This document shows positions 1 to 8,488 of a stretch of 64,000 bases of DNA, piece after piece; the stretch's first letter is position 1; each line of letters opens with the position of its first letter. Origin of the DNA: Saprospiraceae bacterium (lineage in GTDB: Bacteria; Bacteroidota; Bacteroidia; Chitinophagales; Saprospiraceae). The translations under genes were made by a program, and so were the position numbers. The notes below the pieces were generated by a model. It searched no databases, was not told where the DNA came from, and saw nothing but the letters and a program-made list of their open reading frames with translations. Where the stretch lies: assembly GCA_016714985.1 (NCBI GenBank), contig JADKBS010000011.1, positions 1 through 64,000 of the forward strand, read 5' to 3'.

Positions 1-332
1 ATGACGGCATCAATCAGGTGGTCGTTGGCGGTGATGCCGAGCAGCGTTGCGCCGATGAGCGTGATACTGTGCCCCAGCGTGAAGGCCGTGATGAAAAGCA
101 GGATGTCCTTGACATTTTTAAGAAAAAACACCACACCCACAAGGAAAAGCAGGTGGTCGTAGCCGGTGAGCATGTGCTTGGCTCCGACATAAATATAGGA
201 GAAAAGGTTGCCCCCAAGCAGCAATTCCTGGTCGGTTTTCGAGACGCCGTGCGCCATCAGCAGGCTTGGGACAAAGCAAAAAAATGCTGCCATCAGGCAG
301 GCCAAACGGGCTGGTTGGTGAAGGTTTTTCAT
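1..332 (-). CDS. HupE/UreJ_2-family membrane protein, 3' part cut by window edge
   Basis: Reading the minus strand from the ATG at 332 gives about 110 residues that stay open to base 1, so the C-terminus lies outside the window. An N-terminal signal-like stretch (MKNLHQPARLACLMAAFFC) is followed by the signature GYDHLLFLVGVVFFL and then FTLGHSITL, which I recognise as the core of the HupE/UreJ_2 family of small polytopic membrane proteins. The His/Asp pair in GYDH and the His in LGHS are the conserved polar positions. The family is related by sequence to HupE/UreJ nickel-transport accessory proteins, but the Bacteroidota members are uncharacterised and no hydrogenase or urease gene is visible here. 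It is divergent from the DUF5916 gene at 509, with a 176 bp spacer. Confidence 0.8.
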   Translation of the reverse strand, partial: MKNLHQPARLACLMAAFFCFVPSLLMAHGVSKTDQELLLGGNLFSYIYVGAKHMLTGYDHLLFLVGVVFFLKNVKDILLFITAFTLGHSITLIGATLLGITANDHLIDAV

Positions 333-508
333 CGTGGCAGAAAGGTTGGTTGGTTCGGAAATACCCCGGCAATTAGCCTGAAATGCCGAAGGCCGTTGTC
401 GAAACCATTTACGAAAACCTGACTGTCTCCGGTTTTTGGATTTTGAAAAAAATCAGGTATTGGAACTGGTTTTCATTCGCAAGGCAAAACGGTTAAAACA
501 TTGAAGCA

Positions 509-2734
509 ATGAGCAACAAATACTTATTCTATTTGACAACCCTGTTTTTGAACACTTATTTTGTTCAAAAAAGCATCGCCCAAACCTCCGACCTCAATTT
601 CCCCCCGCCCGAAAATCCGCCCGTGGTAAAGGCATTTAAAGCAAGCCAAAAAATCACCCTCGACGGTTCATTGGATGAAGCCGACTGGCAACAGACAAGC
701 CCCGTTTCCGGCAGCGATTTTTTCAGGATGGAGCCAAAACAGGGTGGTGATTTTGAGTTCAAAACCAGCGTCCGACTGCTTTTTGATGAAAAAAACCTGT
801 ACGTTGGGGTATTTTGCGAGGACAGTTTGGGCAAAAAAGGCGTACGGGTGCAAGACTTCCGGCGGGACTTCATCTATGGTGAAAACGATATTTTTTACTT
901 CCAGCTAGACCCGCAAAACCTGCGCCGCTACTGCGTTTCGTTCCAAGCCACGCCACTTGGCACACAACGGGACGTGCAGGTGTTCGACGACGATTTCAAG
1001 GACAACGACTGGGATGCGCTTTGGCAGGTAAAGACCAAAATGCTTGAAAACGGCTGGTCTGCGGAGTTTGCCGTTCCGTTCAAGAGCCTGCGCTACGAAC
1101 TGCCGAAGACAGGCGAGGCACAGTCTTGGGGGTTCACGGCATCAAGGCTTGCCCGTCGGACTTACGAGCAAACGGTTTTCCCGCCCATTCCACAGGCGTT
1201 TTCGCCGTACCGAATGACCTACGCCGCACGGCTGGAAGGGCTTGAACTGCCCAAGCCCGCACTAAACCTTCGACTGAACCCTTATGCCCTTTATGATTTT
1301 GAGGAAACAGCCAACAACGGCTCGGAGGCAGTTGCCGAAGGCAAGGCAAAAATCGGCGGCGATGCCAAATGGGCCATCAATTCCCACGTCGTTCTGGACC
1401 TTACCGTTAACACCGACTTCGCCCAAGCGGACGTTGACCGGGCGGTGAACAACCTCACCCGTTTCAACTTGTTCTTTCCCGAACGTCGGCAGTTTTTCCT
1501 CGAAAACAGCGGGATTTATCCATCGGATGGGGGCAGCATTTACCCCTTTTTCAGCCGGACGATTGGCCTGGCCAACAGCCAGTTCAATGCCGCTGCCGTG
1601 CCGATTGATGCGGGCGTGCGCTTCAACGACCGCAACGAAAAGCGCACATTATCAGGGCTTTACGTCCACCAACGTGGCACGAGTCAGCAGGGCGGGGCGA
1701 GTTTCGGGCTGGCCCGTTTCCAGCAAAATTTTGGGAAGCAGAACAATTTCGGGGCTATGCTCACCCACCGCTTCGACGAGGCAGGCGAGGGCTTTCGTAG
1801 CAACCACAACACGACGCTGACCGCCGATTTCTTCCTCCGCCCCAACGACTCTTGGACGGTGAACGGCTTCTGGAGCGGTAGCCGGGACGAGGGCACCGAC
1901 AAACTGGGCCATGCCGGAAACCTCTACGCTGGGCTGAACCTGAACGACTGGTACGCAGGCTGGGTGACCAAATGGGTATCGCAGGACTACCTGCCCGGCA
2001 TGGGCTTTACCTTCGGGCAGAACGTCATCCACCACAATCCTGGTGGCTACTATATCTGGCGGCCTAAAAAGGAAAAAGCCTATATCAGAAGGGCCGACCC
2101 CGGTTTTTTTGTCAATTATTACCACAATGCTTCGGACGGAAAGTTCCAACAGGCGGAATTGTACCTGTTTCCGGTTTACCTGTTTTTCCGTGACAACTCG
2201 TTTTTGGAGTTTTCACTGTTCCCGACCTGGCAGAACATTGATTTCGAGTTCGCCCCATTGGGCATCACCGTGCCGCAAGGCAGGTATTTTTATACCCGAA
2301 AATTCGTGCAGTACAACACCGACCGCAGCCGTAAAATTTCGGGGGACATCAGCGCCAATTTCGGGAAATTCTATGACGGCAATTTAGCCACCATCACAAC
2401 TGGCTTCCGCATCGCTCCAATGCCCCACGCTGCACTTACGCTGGATTACGAACTGAACCGAGCGAGGTCGCTGGGTGAAAATGACGAGGACAAGGATGTG
2501 CACCTCTATTCCGGTGGCTTGCGCCTCGCCCTGAACCCACAGTTGCAAGGCACCGTGTTTTACCAGTACAACACCTTGGATAAAACAGGCCGATGGAACG
2601 CCCGATTGAGTTGGGAATACCGCCCGCTGTCTTTCCTTTACCTCGTTGTCAACGACACGAGGAGTGACTTGGGCATGGACAGGTTCCGCACGACAGGTGC
2701 GATTGCGAAGGTGAACTGGATGCGACAATTTTGA
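509..2734 (+). CDS. DUF5916 protein with N-terminal CBM9-like domain, probable outer-membrane beta-barrel
   Basis: 741 residues. A Sec signal peptide (about residues 1-25, ending SIAQ) precedes a carbohydrate-binding family 9-like domain at about 35-250; its hallmark is ITLDGSLDEADW followed by VRLLFDEKNLYVGVFCEDS. The remainder matches DUF5916 in character: alternating aromatic strands (NQFNAAAVPIDAGVRF, FFLRPNDSWTVNGFWSG) and a terminal Phe (KVNWMRQF), which suits an outer-membrane beta-barrel. The motif FFPERRQFFLENSGIY near residue 325 is typical of this family. Function is unknown; the CBM9-like domain suggests glycan contact, which is inference. Length is normal for the family and the frame is intact. 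It stands alone on its strand, 197 bp upstream of the cold-shock gene. Confidence 0.85.
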   Translation: MSNKYLFYLTTLFLNTYFVQKSIAQTSDLNFPPPENPPVVKAFKASQKITLDGSLDEADWQQTSPVSGSDFFRMEPKQGGDFEFKTSVRLLFDEKNLYVGVFCEDSLGKKGVRVQDFRRDFIYGENDIFYFQLDPQNLRRYCVSFQATPLGTQRDVQVFDDDFKDNDWDALWQVKTKMLENGWSAEFAVPFKSLRYELPKTGEAQSWGFTASRLARRTYEQTVFPPIPQAFSPYRMTYAARLEGLELPKPALNLRLNPYALYDFEETANNGSEAVAEGKAKIGGDAKWAINSHVVLDLTVNTDFAQADVDRAVNNLTRFNLFFPERRQFFLENSGIYPSDGGSIYPFFSRTIGLANSQFNAAAVPIDAGVRFNDRNEKRTLSGLYVHQRGTSQQGGASFGLARFQQNFGKQNNFGAMLTHRFDEAGEGFRSNHNTTLTADFFLRPNDSWTVNGFWSGSRDEGTDKLGHAGNLYAGLNLNDWYAGWVTKWVSQDYLPGMGFTFGQNVIHHNPGGYYIWRPKKEKAYIRRADPGFFVNYYHNASDGKFQQAELYLFPVYLFFRDNSFLEFSLFPTWQNIDFEFAPLGITVPQGRYFYTRKFVQYNTDRSRKISGDISANFGKFYDGNLATITTGFRIAPMPHAALTLDYELNRARSLGENDEDKDVHLYSGGLRLALNPQLQGTVFYQYNTLDKTGRWNARLSWEYRPLSFLYLVVNDTRSDLGMDRFRTTGAIAKVNWMRQF

Positions 2735-2930
2735 GGGGTGTTGGAGAAGGGGCTATTCCCTCATAAAGAGTTCCAAAACATTCTACTGTATTTGATAGTA
2801 ATAATTGGCCCTCACATCGCTCGTAAAGCAATTTAAACCTACCTTTGCGCAAAATTTGGAAAACCACTTCAATGCGTAGCCTTTATTTGTTCCACATTCA
2901 TTGATTTTCCACCAGATCCAAAACGTATAT

Positions 2931-3380
2931 ATGGCAAAATCAAAAGAAACCTACGGCAAAAAGGAAAATGAAAAAAAGAAGCAGAAAAAGCGCCAAGACA
3001 AAGCAGAACGCAAAGAACAGCGCAAATCGGACACTGGTAATGTGAAATCCTTCGAGGAAATGATCATGTACGTGGACGAAAACGGGAACCTCACGCCCGA
3101 AAAGCCCGACCCCAGCAAGCGAATCAAGATAAACAAGGAAGACATTGTACTTGGCGTACCCAACCGCCCACAGTTCGACCCACAACGCAAGGGGCGAGTT
3201 ACCTACTTTGACGATGCCAAAGGCTATGGTTTCATCACTGACCGTGACAACGATGAGCGTATTTTCGTACATGCCAGCGAACTGGAAGAAATGGTTCAGG
3301 TCAACGACAAGGTTACTTTCGAAAAAGGTAGGGGTCCTAAAGGGCCAATCGCCATCAACGTCCAGAAAATCAAGCTCTAA
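2931..3380 (+). CDS. Cold-shock-domain protein with lysine-rich N-terminal extension
   Basis: 149 residues from the ATG at 2931. An upstream in-frame ATG at 2901 would add ten residues, but MAKSKETYGKKENEKKK is the usual start of this Bacteroidota group. Residues 1-30 are almost all Lys/Glu/Gln/Arg. The C-terminal cold-shock domain (about 87-149) contains GRVTYFDDAKGYGFIT (RNP1 as KGYGFI) and RIFVHASEL (RNP2 as IFVH), so it should bind single-stranded RNA or DNA. A TACCTTTG element at 2840-2847 could serve as the -7 box of a Bacteroidota promoter, though I see no well-placed TTG at -33. The charged extension probably adds nucleic-acid affinity (inference). Confidence 0.9.
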   Translation: MAKSKETYGKKENEKKKQKKRQDKAERKEQRKSDTGNVKSFEEMIMYVDENGNLTPEKPDPSKRIKINKEDIVLGVPNRPQFDPQRKGRVTYFDDAKGYGFITDRDNDERIFVHASELEEMVQVNDKVTFEKGRGPKGPIAINVQKIKL

Positions 3381-3538
3381 TTTTGGGGATCTAATGGAAT
3401 CCACTGGCCTAAATGCCTGATTTTGGCTGCTTTTTCCGCTATTAATAGGGGGCAAACAAAAAAAAAGCATTCTATTTGCAGCGCCCGCTGGGATATTCAA
3501 CCTTTGTTGTTTGCAAAAGCGGATTTTAAACCTCCGTT

Positions 3539-4516
3539 ATGCTTCGTTACAGCGCCGATGCCCGCTCATTTGCATTCATGCTTCTCACCACCTTCCTCCT
3601 GTTTTTCCTCTGGAAAAATGGCAGCGAACTAAGTACGCCAGTCTTCATTTTGCTCTACGGACTTCAACTGCTCATGGCTGTTGTCGTATCCGTCATGGTA
3701 CACAACCACCAGCATTTGGCCATGTGGAAGCATAAATGGCTGAACGTCGCAACCGACAATTGGCTAACCGCTTTTTATGGCTTTCCAATTTTCGCATGGA
3801 TACCCACCCATAACTCCAACCACCACGTCCACGTCAACAAGGAGCCGGACTATACCCGCACCTACCAGCGTACGGAGAAGAACAATTTGATCACCCTGCT
3901 TAGCTATCCCTCACTCAGTGGCATGAAGCAGCAAGGGCCTGTCTTTCAATACATGAAATCACTTTGGGGACAGAACCGACGAAAGTTTTGGTTTCACTTC
4001 CTCCAAGTCATCAGCCTACTCGCCTTCATCATCATCGCTTTGGCAATTGACTGGCGAAAGGCCATCTGGTACGTCATTATCCCACAGCAGGTCTCTACTT
4101 TTAGCGTGCTCATCTTTAACTACGTGCAGCACATCCATGCAGACGAGGAATCGGAGTTCAACCATTCCCGCAACATCACAGGGCCTGTGCTTAACTTCAT
4201 CTTGCTCAACAATGGATACCATACGGCACATCATATTTCCCCGGGCATACATTGGAGCCAATTGAAGGAAAAGCACGAAGCAATCGCTGGAAAAATAGAC
4301 CCCCGCCTCAACGAGCGCAGCTTTCTTTGGTTCCTTTTCCGTACTTATATTCTTGGTGCATTCATTCCTTCCTGCCGCACACAGAACATGCGTTTTGAGA
4401 GGATGCAGGGTAGTGAAGCAAAAAGGGTTGAAAATGTCGGCATGACCTCGTTCAAAACCGCCATCTCAGCCGCTTTCTCACCGCAGAAAATTCATTACAA
4501 AAATAAAGATGTGTAA
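3539..4516 (+). CDS. Membrane fatty-acid desaturase family protein
   Basis: 325 residues with the three histidine clusters of membrane di-iron desaturases: HNHQH at 55-59, HNSNHH at 91-96 and HTAHH at 228-232, the last embedded in NNGYHTAHHISPGIHW. Hydrophobic segments at about 11-25, 36-54, 156-170 and 176-194 place the clusters on the cytoplasmic face, as usual. Such enzymes introduce double bonds into acyl chains or act on related lipids with O2 and reductant; the substrate cannot be read from sequence. A temperature-response role is tempting because a cold-shock-domain gene lies just upstream and an RRM gene just downstream on the same strand, but they are separated by 158 and 246 bp and the RRM gene has its own promoter. 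Confidence 0.88.
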   Translation: MLRYSADARSFAFMLLTTFLLFFLWKNGSELSTPVFILLYGLQLLMAVVVSVMVHNHQHLAMWKHKWLNVATDNWLTAFYGFPIFAWIPTHNSNHHVHVNKEPDYTRTYQRTEKNNLITLLSYPSLSGMKQQGPVFQYMKSLWGQNRRKFWFHFLQVISLLAFIIIALAIDWRKAIWYVIIPQQVSTFSVLIFNYVQHIHADEESEFNHSRNITGPVLNFILLNNGYHTAHHISPGIHWSQLKEKHEAIAGKIDPRLNERSFLWFLFRTYILGAFIPSCRTQNMRFERMQGSEAKRVENVGMTSFKTAISAAFSPQKIHYKNKDV

Positions 4517-4520
4517 AAAA

Positions 4521-4551
4521 TTGACATTGTAAAACTATTACCTTACCTTTG
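4521..4551 (+). promoter_or_regulatory. Bacteroidota-type promoter for the RRM gene
   Basis: TTG at 4521-4523, 20 nt spacer, then TACCTTTG at 4544-4551, matching the primary-sigma consensus of Bacteroidota (-33 TTTG / -7 TAnnTTTG). Transcription starting a few bases downstream would give a leader of roughly 200 nt before the RRM gene, long enough for autoregulation or cold-responsive folding (inference). Confidence 0.65.
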
Positions 4552-4762
4552 TGCCACAATTGAGAGACATTCTGTTCAAACAGAGCTAATTAATTGGAAA
4601 TTCGTTTTACCAGCACAATCCTGCAAGCAAAGTTTTCTTTCGACAGTTTTCCTGCCTTCAGTCCCGATGCTTGCTCCATTTGTCCGGCTTCATTTTCCAA
4701 CGACCTACCACTGCTTCAATTTGATTTCCTCAAGTTTATTTCATTCTTAATTTTTTTGTTCA

Positions 4763-5116
4763 ATGAACATCTTTGCAGCAAAACTGAGTTTCGACACTCA
4801 GTCCGAAGACCTACGTTCGGCCTTCGAAGAATTTGGCGAAGTCACTTCCGCCAGCGTTATCACTGATAAGTTCACCGGCAAATCCAAAGGCTTCGGCTTT
4901 GTGGAAATGGCCAACGACGAGGAAGCTCGCAAAGCCATCGCTGAGCTCAACGAAAGCGATCTTGATGGACGCACCATCGTTGTTAAGAAAGCCGAGCCAA
5001 GGGAAGACCGTGGCGGTAGCGGCGGCGGTGGAAACCGTGGCGGCGGCGGTGGGTTCAACCGTGGCGGCGGCGGCGGCGGCGGATACAACCGTGGCGGCGG
5101 CGGCGGACGCTATTAA
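4763..5116 (+). CDS. RRM-domain RNA-binding protein with glycine-rich tail
   Basis: 117 residues. A single RRM spans about 1-80. RNP1 is clear (KSKGFGFVEM, about 39-48); RNP2 is slightly atypical (NIFAAKLSF instead of the usual IYVGNL). Residues about 82-117 are a Gly-rich tail of GGGG, FNRGG and YNRGG units ending GGRY, typical of small Bacteroidota and cyanobacterial RRM proteins that bind RNA. It has its own promoter at 4521 and a strong terminator at 5171, so it is a monocistronic unit. The tail is encoded by GGCGGC-rich DNA. Compare the second RRM gene at 13.2-13.6 kb, which oddly has a signal peptide. Confidence 0.9.
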   Translation: MNIFAAKLSFDTQSEDLRSAFEEFGEVTSASVITDKFTGKSKGFGFVEMANDEEARKAIAELNESDLDGRTIVVKKAEPREDRGGSGGGGNRGGGGGFNRGGGGGGGYNRGGGGGRY

Positions 5117-5170
5117 TTCAAGATTTGAAAGCACTCCGGCATTGCCGGGTACAATAGATATTTTGAATAA

Positions 5171-5206
5171 ACAGCCTTGGGGTAATTCCCAGGGCTGTTT
5201 TTTTTT
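5171..5206 (+). terminator. Rho-independent terminator of the RRM gene
   Basis: 11-bp stem (5171-5181 with 5188-5198, one G-U pair), 6-nt loop and a run of nine T at 5198-5206, 55 bp after the stop codon. Confidence 0.85.
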
Positions 5207-5488
5207 GCTCCATTCTGCAAAAACAACGCTTTTCTTAACAATCGTTCGCACCCTCCGCTATTCTTAAAAGCGATGCAATCAGAATCGTTATAAAATGGTT
5301 GATATAAAATTAGTTTAAATTACTTCGCAGGAAGATAGCCGAATAATGAACTGATTTTCAGCCTTTTGCAACAATCATAACAATTCCAACAATTTTAAAC
5401 AATTACTTAGTCTTCCAATGGAATTGCTATCTGCAAGGAATAGCATGGTAGGGCAATGCCCCACCCACCATTCTTTTTCTCATTTGGT
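5207..5488. other. Intergenic stretch without a recognised gene
   Basis: Between the RRM terminator and the terminator of the minus-strand gene at 5.6-7.5 kb. AT-rich; no credible ORF, RNA gene or repeat was recognised. Confidence 0.5.
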
Positions 5489-5538
5489 AAAAAAAAGTCC
5501 GGAGCGGTTCTATTCAATGTTTTCAAGTCCGCCCCGGC
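5489..5538 (-). terminator. Probable terminator of the 5.6-7.5 kb gene
   Basis: CCGGAGCGG (5499-5507) can pair with CCGCCCCGG (5529-5537) with one mismatch. On the minus strand the hairpin is followed by a T run (A run at 5489-5496 on plus). A related hairpin stands at 7493-7533 on the other side of the same gene. Confidence 0.55.
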
Positions 5539-5539
5539 T

Positions 5540-5580
5540 TACTCGATTGTTGCTGTTTTAAGTTTTAGGTGATTATTCAT
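5540..5580. repeat. Copy 1 of a roughly 40-bp diverged repeat (copy 2 at 7732-7772)
   Basis: Both copies share TCGATTGTTG, a TTTTAA core and TGATTATTCA in the same order, with scattered substitutions. They lie on either side of the 5.6-7.5 kb gene in the same orientation. Confidence 0.5.
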
Positions 5581-5635
5581 CAGGGCGGGCTATCCAAACT
5601 TGAAGTTACCGCCTCTATCTTAACTGACTAAATCG

Positions 5636-6240
5636 CTATTGCACAATGATTTTTTGATGAAAACGCTGTTGGCCAACAGCTACTTCAAGCAGGTAGCTGC
5701 CAGGGGCAAGCCCATCAATTGACAGGCTTGTTGCTTTGGTGTTTTCAACAAAAGCAGTTTTCACTCGCCTCCCCAAGGCATCGAACAGGTGTATTTCCGC
5801 AGCCGTGCCTTCGTCCAGCATTTCCCCAAAATACAGGTTCAGTTCACCATCATGGACGGGGTTGGGGAAGATGCTCAGGTTCCCGAAACCTTGAAGGTTT
5901 CGGAAATCTACGCTCACCATTTTCGAGTACTCCTCCCCGCCGTCGAAGTCCATTTGGCGAAGGCGGTAGTAGCTCGTACCAGGCAGCGGGTTTTCATCAA
6001 GAAATGAATAGCCTTGCTCTTTGTTGGTAGTGCCGTGGCCCGCCACGAAGCCAAGCTCAACCCAACGGTTGCTGCCACTTGAATTTCTTTCGATATGGAA
6101 ACCTTTGTTGTTTTGCTCGGAGGCGGTTTGCCAGCGCAACTCCACTTTGTCGTGGTTATTATTTGCCGTAAAATCTACCAACTCGACAGGAAGCAATGGA
6201 GAAGAAACGGTAACGGCAGTACCAGTATAGCTTACAAAAA
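5636..6240 (-). CDS. C-terminal part of a secreted repeat protein, with T9SS type A sorting domain (frameshifted from 6232-7470)
   Basis: This frame continues the protein encoded at 6232-7470 after a one-base loss in an A5 run at 6236-6240. With one extra base the junction reads SVNGINFFVSYTGTAVTV, a seamless continuation. It then carries PVELVDFTANNNHDKVELRW, the usual Bacteroidota linker, a fibronectin-III-like segment (WQTASEQNNKGFHIER, YYRLRQMDFDGG) and a type A T9SS sorting domain (LSIFPNPVHDGELNLYF ... DGLAPGSYLLEV ... KIIVQ). The intact product would be exported by Sec and T9SS and attached to, or released from, the outer membrane. The open frame continues upstream of 6240 on paper, but that part is antisense-like noise. 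Confidence 0.75.
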
Positions 6241-7470
6241 GTTGATGCCATTGACCGACGGTACATTGGCAGTCGCAAAGATTCCTGTTCGGCCCCCAAA
6301 GGTCATGATGGTAAATGATTGTCCAGCCGTGGGCGTGAAGCCCCAAGTAACGTTGAGCGTGCCACCGAGCACTACAGCTCCCGTCACATTGACTTGGTCG
6401 TAATCGGTACAAGGGTCCGCTCCGTTGATTTCAATCGTCAAAGTCCCCGCATTGGTAAAGCCATCGGAAAAGGCAAGGCAGCCTGGCGAGGCGCCTAGGG
6501 CAACCGTGCCGCCCGACGGATTGGAAAACAAGCTGCCGCTAAACGTGCCGCCGCTCCCATCGTAGGTGCCATTGTTGTTCACCGTGCCGCTGTTGGTCAG
6601 GGTGCCATTGTTGGTCAGGGTGCTAGAATTGGTCAGCGTGCCGCTGTTGGTCAGGGTGCTATAATTGGTCAGGATGCCATCGTTGGTCAGGGTGCCATAG
6701 TTGGTCAGGGTGCAAAAAACATCGATAATCATCGTGCCCGAATTGGTCATCATCCCCCCCGAATTATTGTTCCAACTCACATAAGGACGAATGTTCAGCG
6801 TAGCGCCGGAACTGTTCGTAAAATTTGCCGAATTCTCAACAACGTCCGTCGTGAACGTGCCGTTGTTGGTAATCGTGGCGTTGGTTTGATTAGTTAAAAG
6901 AAACATCAAGTCAACTACGCCGCCATTCGTGATGGATGCTCCAGCGCCGGAATTGGTCAGCCATGAACCGAAGCCCAAAATCAAGCCGCCGCCCGATGCG
7001 ATTTGAAAGTCCCCCTCATTGGTCAGGCTGCTATAATCTAACAAGTTCAAATTGCCACCAGCACCGATGCTGACGGATGCACCCGCCTGGATGGTGCAGG
7101 CTATCCCCGGACCTTCAATAGTGCCTTGCACGCTCAAGCTGCCGGTACAATCCAAGGAGTTTCCGCCAGAACTCGGAAAAGTCACCATCGCACCTGTCTC
7201 CACCGTCAAAGTCCCAGCGATGACCAAATCAAGTTCATCCATGTTCGTGCAAGTTGCGCCAGCCGCAATGATAGCTTGGTCGCCGAAAACAATGGTCGTT
7301 CCAGGGTAGCTGGGCGTCCACCTATTGATATCGGTCCATGCACCGGAGCCGGTGAAGGTGTAGGTGGTTTGCGAAAACAGGTCAGCTGCAAGCAGCATAA
7401 AAACCGCAATCCAGCAGGTGGCGATTGCATTTTTCGTGAAAAGGTGTACCATTTTTTTTATTGCATTCAA
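6232..7470 (-). CDS. Secreted repeat protein, N-terminal part (LTN repeats, probable beta-helix)
   Basis: 412 residues as read, truncated by the frameshift at 6236-6240; the repaired protein would be about 610 residues. A signal peptide (MNAIKKMVHLFTKNAIATCW through DLFSQ) leads into GSGAWTDINRWTPSYPGTTI and DLVIAGTLTVETGAMVTF, the style of G8-like or autotransporter-like cell-surface domains in which each short strand is one rung. From about residue 220 the protein becomes hexapeptide repeats of the type TLTNxG (see 6583-6712), consistent with a right-handed beta-helix. It is a monocistronic minus-strand unit, flanked by related hairpins and by a diverged 40-bp repeat. Exact role unknown; adhesion or structural surface function is inference. 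Confidence 0.75.
   Translation of the reverse strand: MNAIKKMVHLFTKNAIATCWIAVFMLLAADLFSQTTYTFTGSGAWTDINRWTPSYPGTTIVFGDQAIIAAGATCTNMDELDLVIAGTLTVETGAMVTFPSSGGNSLDCTGSLSVQGTIEGPGIACTIQAGASVSIGAGGNLNLLDYSSLTNEGDFQIASGGGLILGFGSWLTNSGAGASITNGGVVDLMFLLTNQTNATITNNGTFTTDVVENSANFTNSSGATLNIRPYVSWNNNSGGMMTNSGTMIIDVFCTLTNYGTLTNDGILTNYSTLTNSGTLTNSSTLTNNGTLTNSGTVNNNGTYDGSGGTFSGSLFSNPSGGTVALGASPGCLAFSDGFTNAGTLTIEINGADPCTDYDQVNVTGAVVLGGTLNVTWGFTPTAGQSFTIMTFGGRTGIFATANVPSVNGINFL
6583..6712 (-). repeat. 18-bp tandem repeats encoding TLTNxG hexapeptides
   Basis: About seven imperfect copies with the core GTTGGTCAGGGTGC on the plus strand, period 18 bp. They encode TLTNYG, ILTNYS, TLTNSG and similar units within the 6232-7470 gene. 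Such arrays can change copy number by slippage. Confidence 0.8.
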
Positions 7471-7492
7471 TATTAAGAAAGTAAGAAAATAC

Positions 7493-7546
7493 GCCGGAGC
7501 GGGCTTTCACTTTTGAATGAAGTCCGCCCCGGCAGTAGTTTTTTTT
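7493..7546 (+). terminator. Imperfect hairpin with T run
   Basis: GCCGGAGCGGGCTTT (from 7493) pairs imperfectly with GAAGTCCGCCCCGGC (7519-7533), followed by eight T at 7539-7546 on the plus strand. It lies in the leader side of the minus-strand gene at 7470, so it may be a terminator remnant or part of a repeat shared with 5489-5538. Confidence 0.45.
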
Positions 7547-7830
7547 ATTGAAATGGTCGGTCCAAAGCCCCCTTACTTCAGCTCCTTGACGGAAAAATCC
7601 CGTAGATACAGATGATGTAGTTCATGCCCAAGCGCGGTTGCATACTATTGAAGGGCATGTTTATTCAGAAGCATTCATGTCCAGTGCCTTGGTGTTGCTT
7701 CCCGGGGGAATTGTCAACCAATCCCCCCAGGTATTCGATTGTTGTTGTCTTAAATTTTAAATGATTATTCAGGGTAAAGCATGGCTTTATACCACCATTT
7801 ATCTCAGATGAAATCGGCATTTTCAGCTTA
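7547..7830. repeat. Intergenic stretch holding copy 2 (7732-7772) of the diverged 40-bp repeat
   Basis: No gene recognised. 7732-7772 matches 5540-5580 at roughly four positions in five. The rest is unremarkable spacer between the cold-shock gene end at 7831 and the start of the repeat-protein gene at 7470. Confidence 0.45.
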
Positions 7831-8025
7831 TCATATCCGCCTAACACTCACGGCGTTCTTTCCTTTCCTGCCCATTACCACTTCGAAACTGACCCTCTCG
7901 CCTTCCCTGATAGTTTCTTCCTCTAGTCCACTGGCATGGAAAAAGATTTCCTCCTTCCTTGCATCGTCCACGAGATGGCCGAAGGCTTTGCCTTCATTGT
8001 AGGATTTGACGGTTCCTGTTTGCAT
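7831..8025 (-). CDS. Small cold-shock-domain protein with divergent RNP1
   Basis: 64 residues, the normal size of a CspA-type single-domain protein. MQTGTVKSYNEGKAFGHLVD corresponds to the canonical MxxGTVKWFNxxKGFGFI, and EEIFFHASGL to the RNP2 region; GERVSFEVVMGRKGKNAVSVRRI closes the beta-barrel. Two RNP1 positions differ from consensus: KGFGFI has become KAFGHL, replacing an RNA-stacking aromatic by His, and the usual Trp in VKWF is Ser. It should keep the OB fold, but nucleic-acid affinity may be altered (inference). It is the last gene of the minus-strand array and stands 35 bp downstream of the DUF1573 gene, so co-transcription is possible. Confidence 0.85.
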   Translation of the reverse strand: MQTGTVKSYNEGKAFGHLVDDARKEEIFFHASGLEEETIREGERVSFEVVMGRKGKNAVSVRRI

Positions 8026-8059
8026 TTTCGTAGGATTTAAAGCTGAATCAAACTTGATA

Positions 8060-8488
8060 TCAGTTTCCGATATTCAACCCACCATTGCTAGGCCCCGACT
8101 CCTGTGTAGGCGGTGCTTTCACTTCGCCTTTGATGATAAGGCTATGCGTGTCCGGTATCTCATTGGTAGTTAATGATATCCACTTATTGAATGGGCCAAC
8201 CCGCTTGGTGTCGTAGGTTGCGTCAATATAGGCGGTCTCGCCCGGCATGATGGGCTCTTTAGGGTAAGCGACTTTAACACCACTACAAGAAGCTTTGCCC
8301 GACTTGATAATCAGTGGCTCGTTGCCCATATTGGTGAACTTGAAATTGTACACCGCATCAGCATTCTTGTCTATCATGCCAAAGTCATGCGTGGTTTTCT
8401 CAAATGTCGTGACTGGGCCTGCTGTTTGGGCCATGGCAGCCATCGTGCCAAAGGCAAGGAAGCTAAAAATGAAAAAAAGCTGTTTCAT
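8060..8488 (-). CDS. Secreted DUF1573 domain protein
   Basis: 142 residues from the ATG at 8488, chosen because MKQLFFIFSFLAFGTMAAMA is a clean signal peptide; a longer frame to 8545 adds only non-signal residues. The mature part is a DUF1573 domain: TTFEKTTHDFGMIDKNADAV, then FKFTNMGNEPLIIKSGKASC, PGETAYIDATYD and a closing LIIKGEV. The family has an Ig-like (ASH/MSP-like) fold and is found in many exported Bacteroidota proteins; molecular function is unknown. Upstream, at 8619-8637, are two 11-bp-spaced TTGTAACG repeats that also occur ahead of the gene at 20981-21142, so the two units may share a regulator. Confidence 0.85.
   Translation of the reverse strand: MKQLFFIFSFLAFGTMAAMAQTAGPVTTFEKTTHDFGMIDKNADAVYNFKFTNMGNEPLIIKSGKASCSGVKVAYPKEPIMPGETAYIDATYDTKRVGPFNKWISLTTNEIPDTHSLIIKGEVKAPPTQESGPSNGGLNIGN

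Noticed and set aside
4594..4866. 90-codon plus-strand frame overlapping the RRM gene start
   Set aside because: It begins in the leader after the promoter and overlaps the RRM gene in another frame; no features of a coding sequence.
6236..6240. Programmed frameshift in the 5.6-7.5 kb gene
   Set aside because: A 5-base run without a slippery heptamer or downstream pseudoknot that I can see, and several other unrelated genes in the window have the same kind of one-base break; sequencing error or mutation is simpler.
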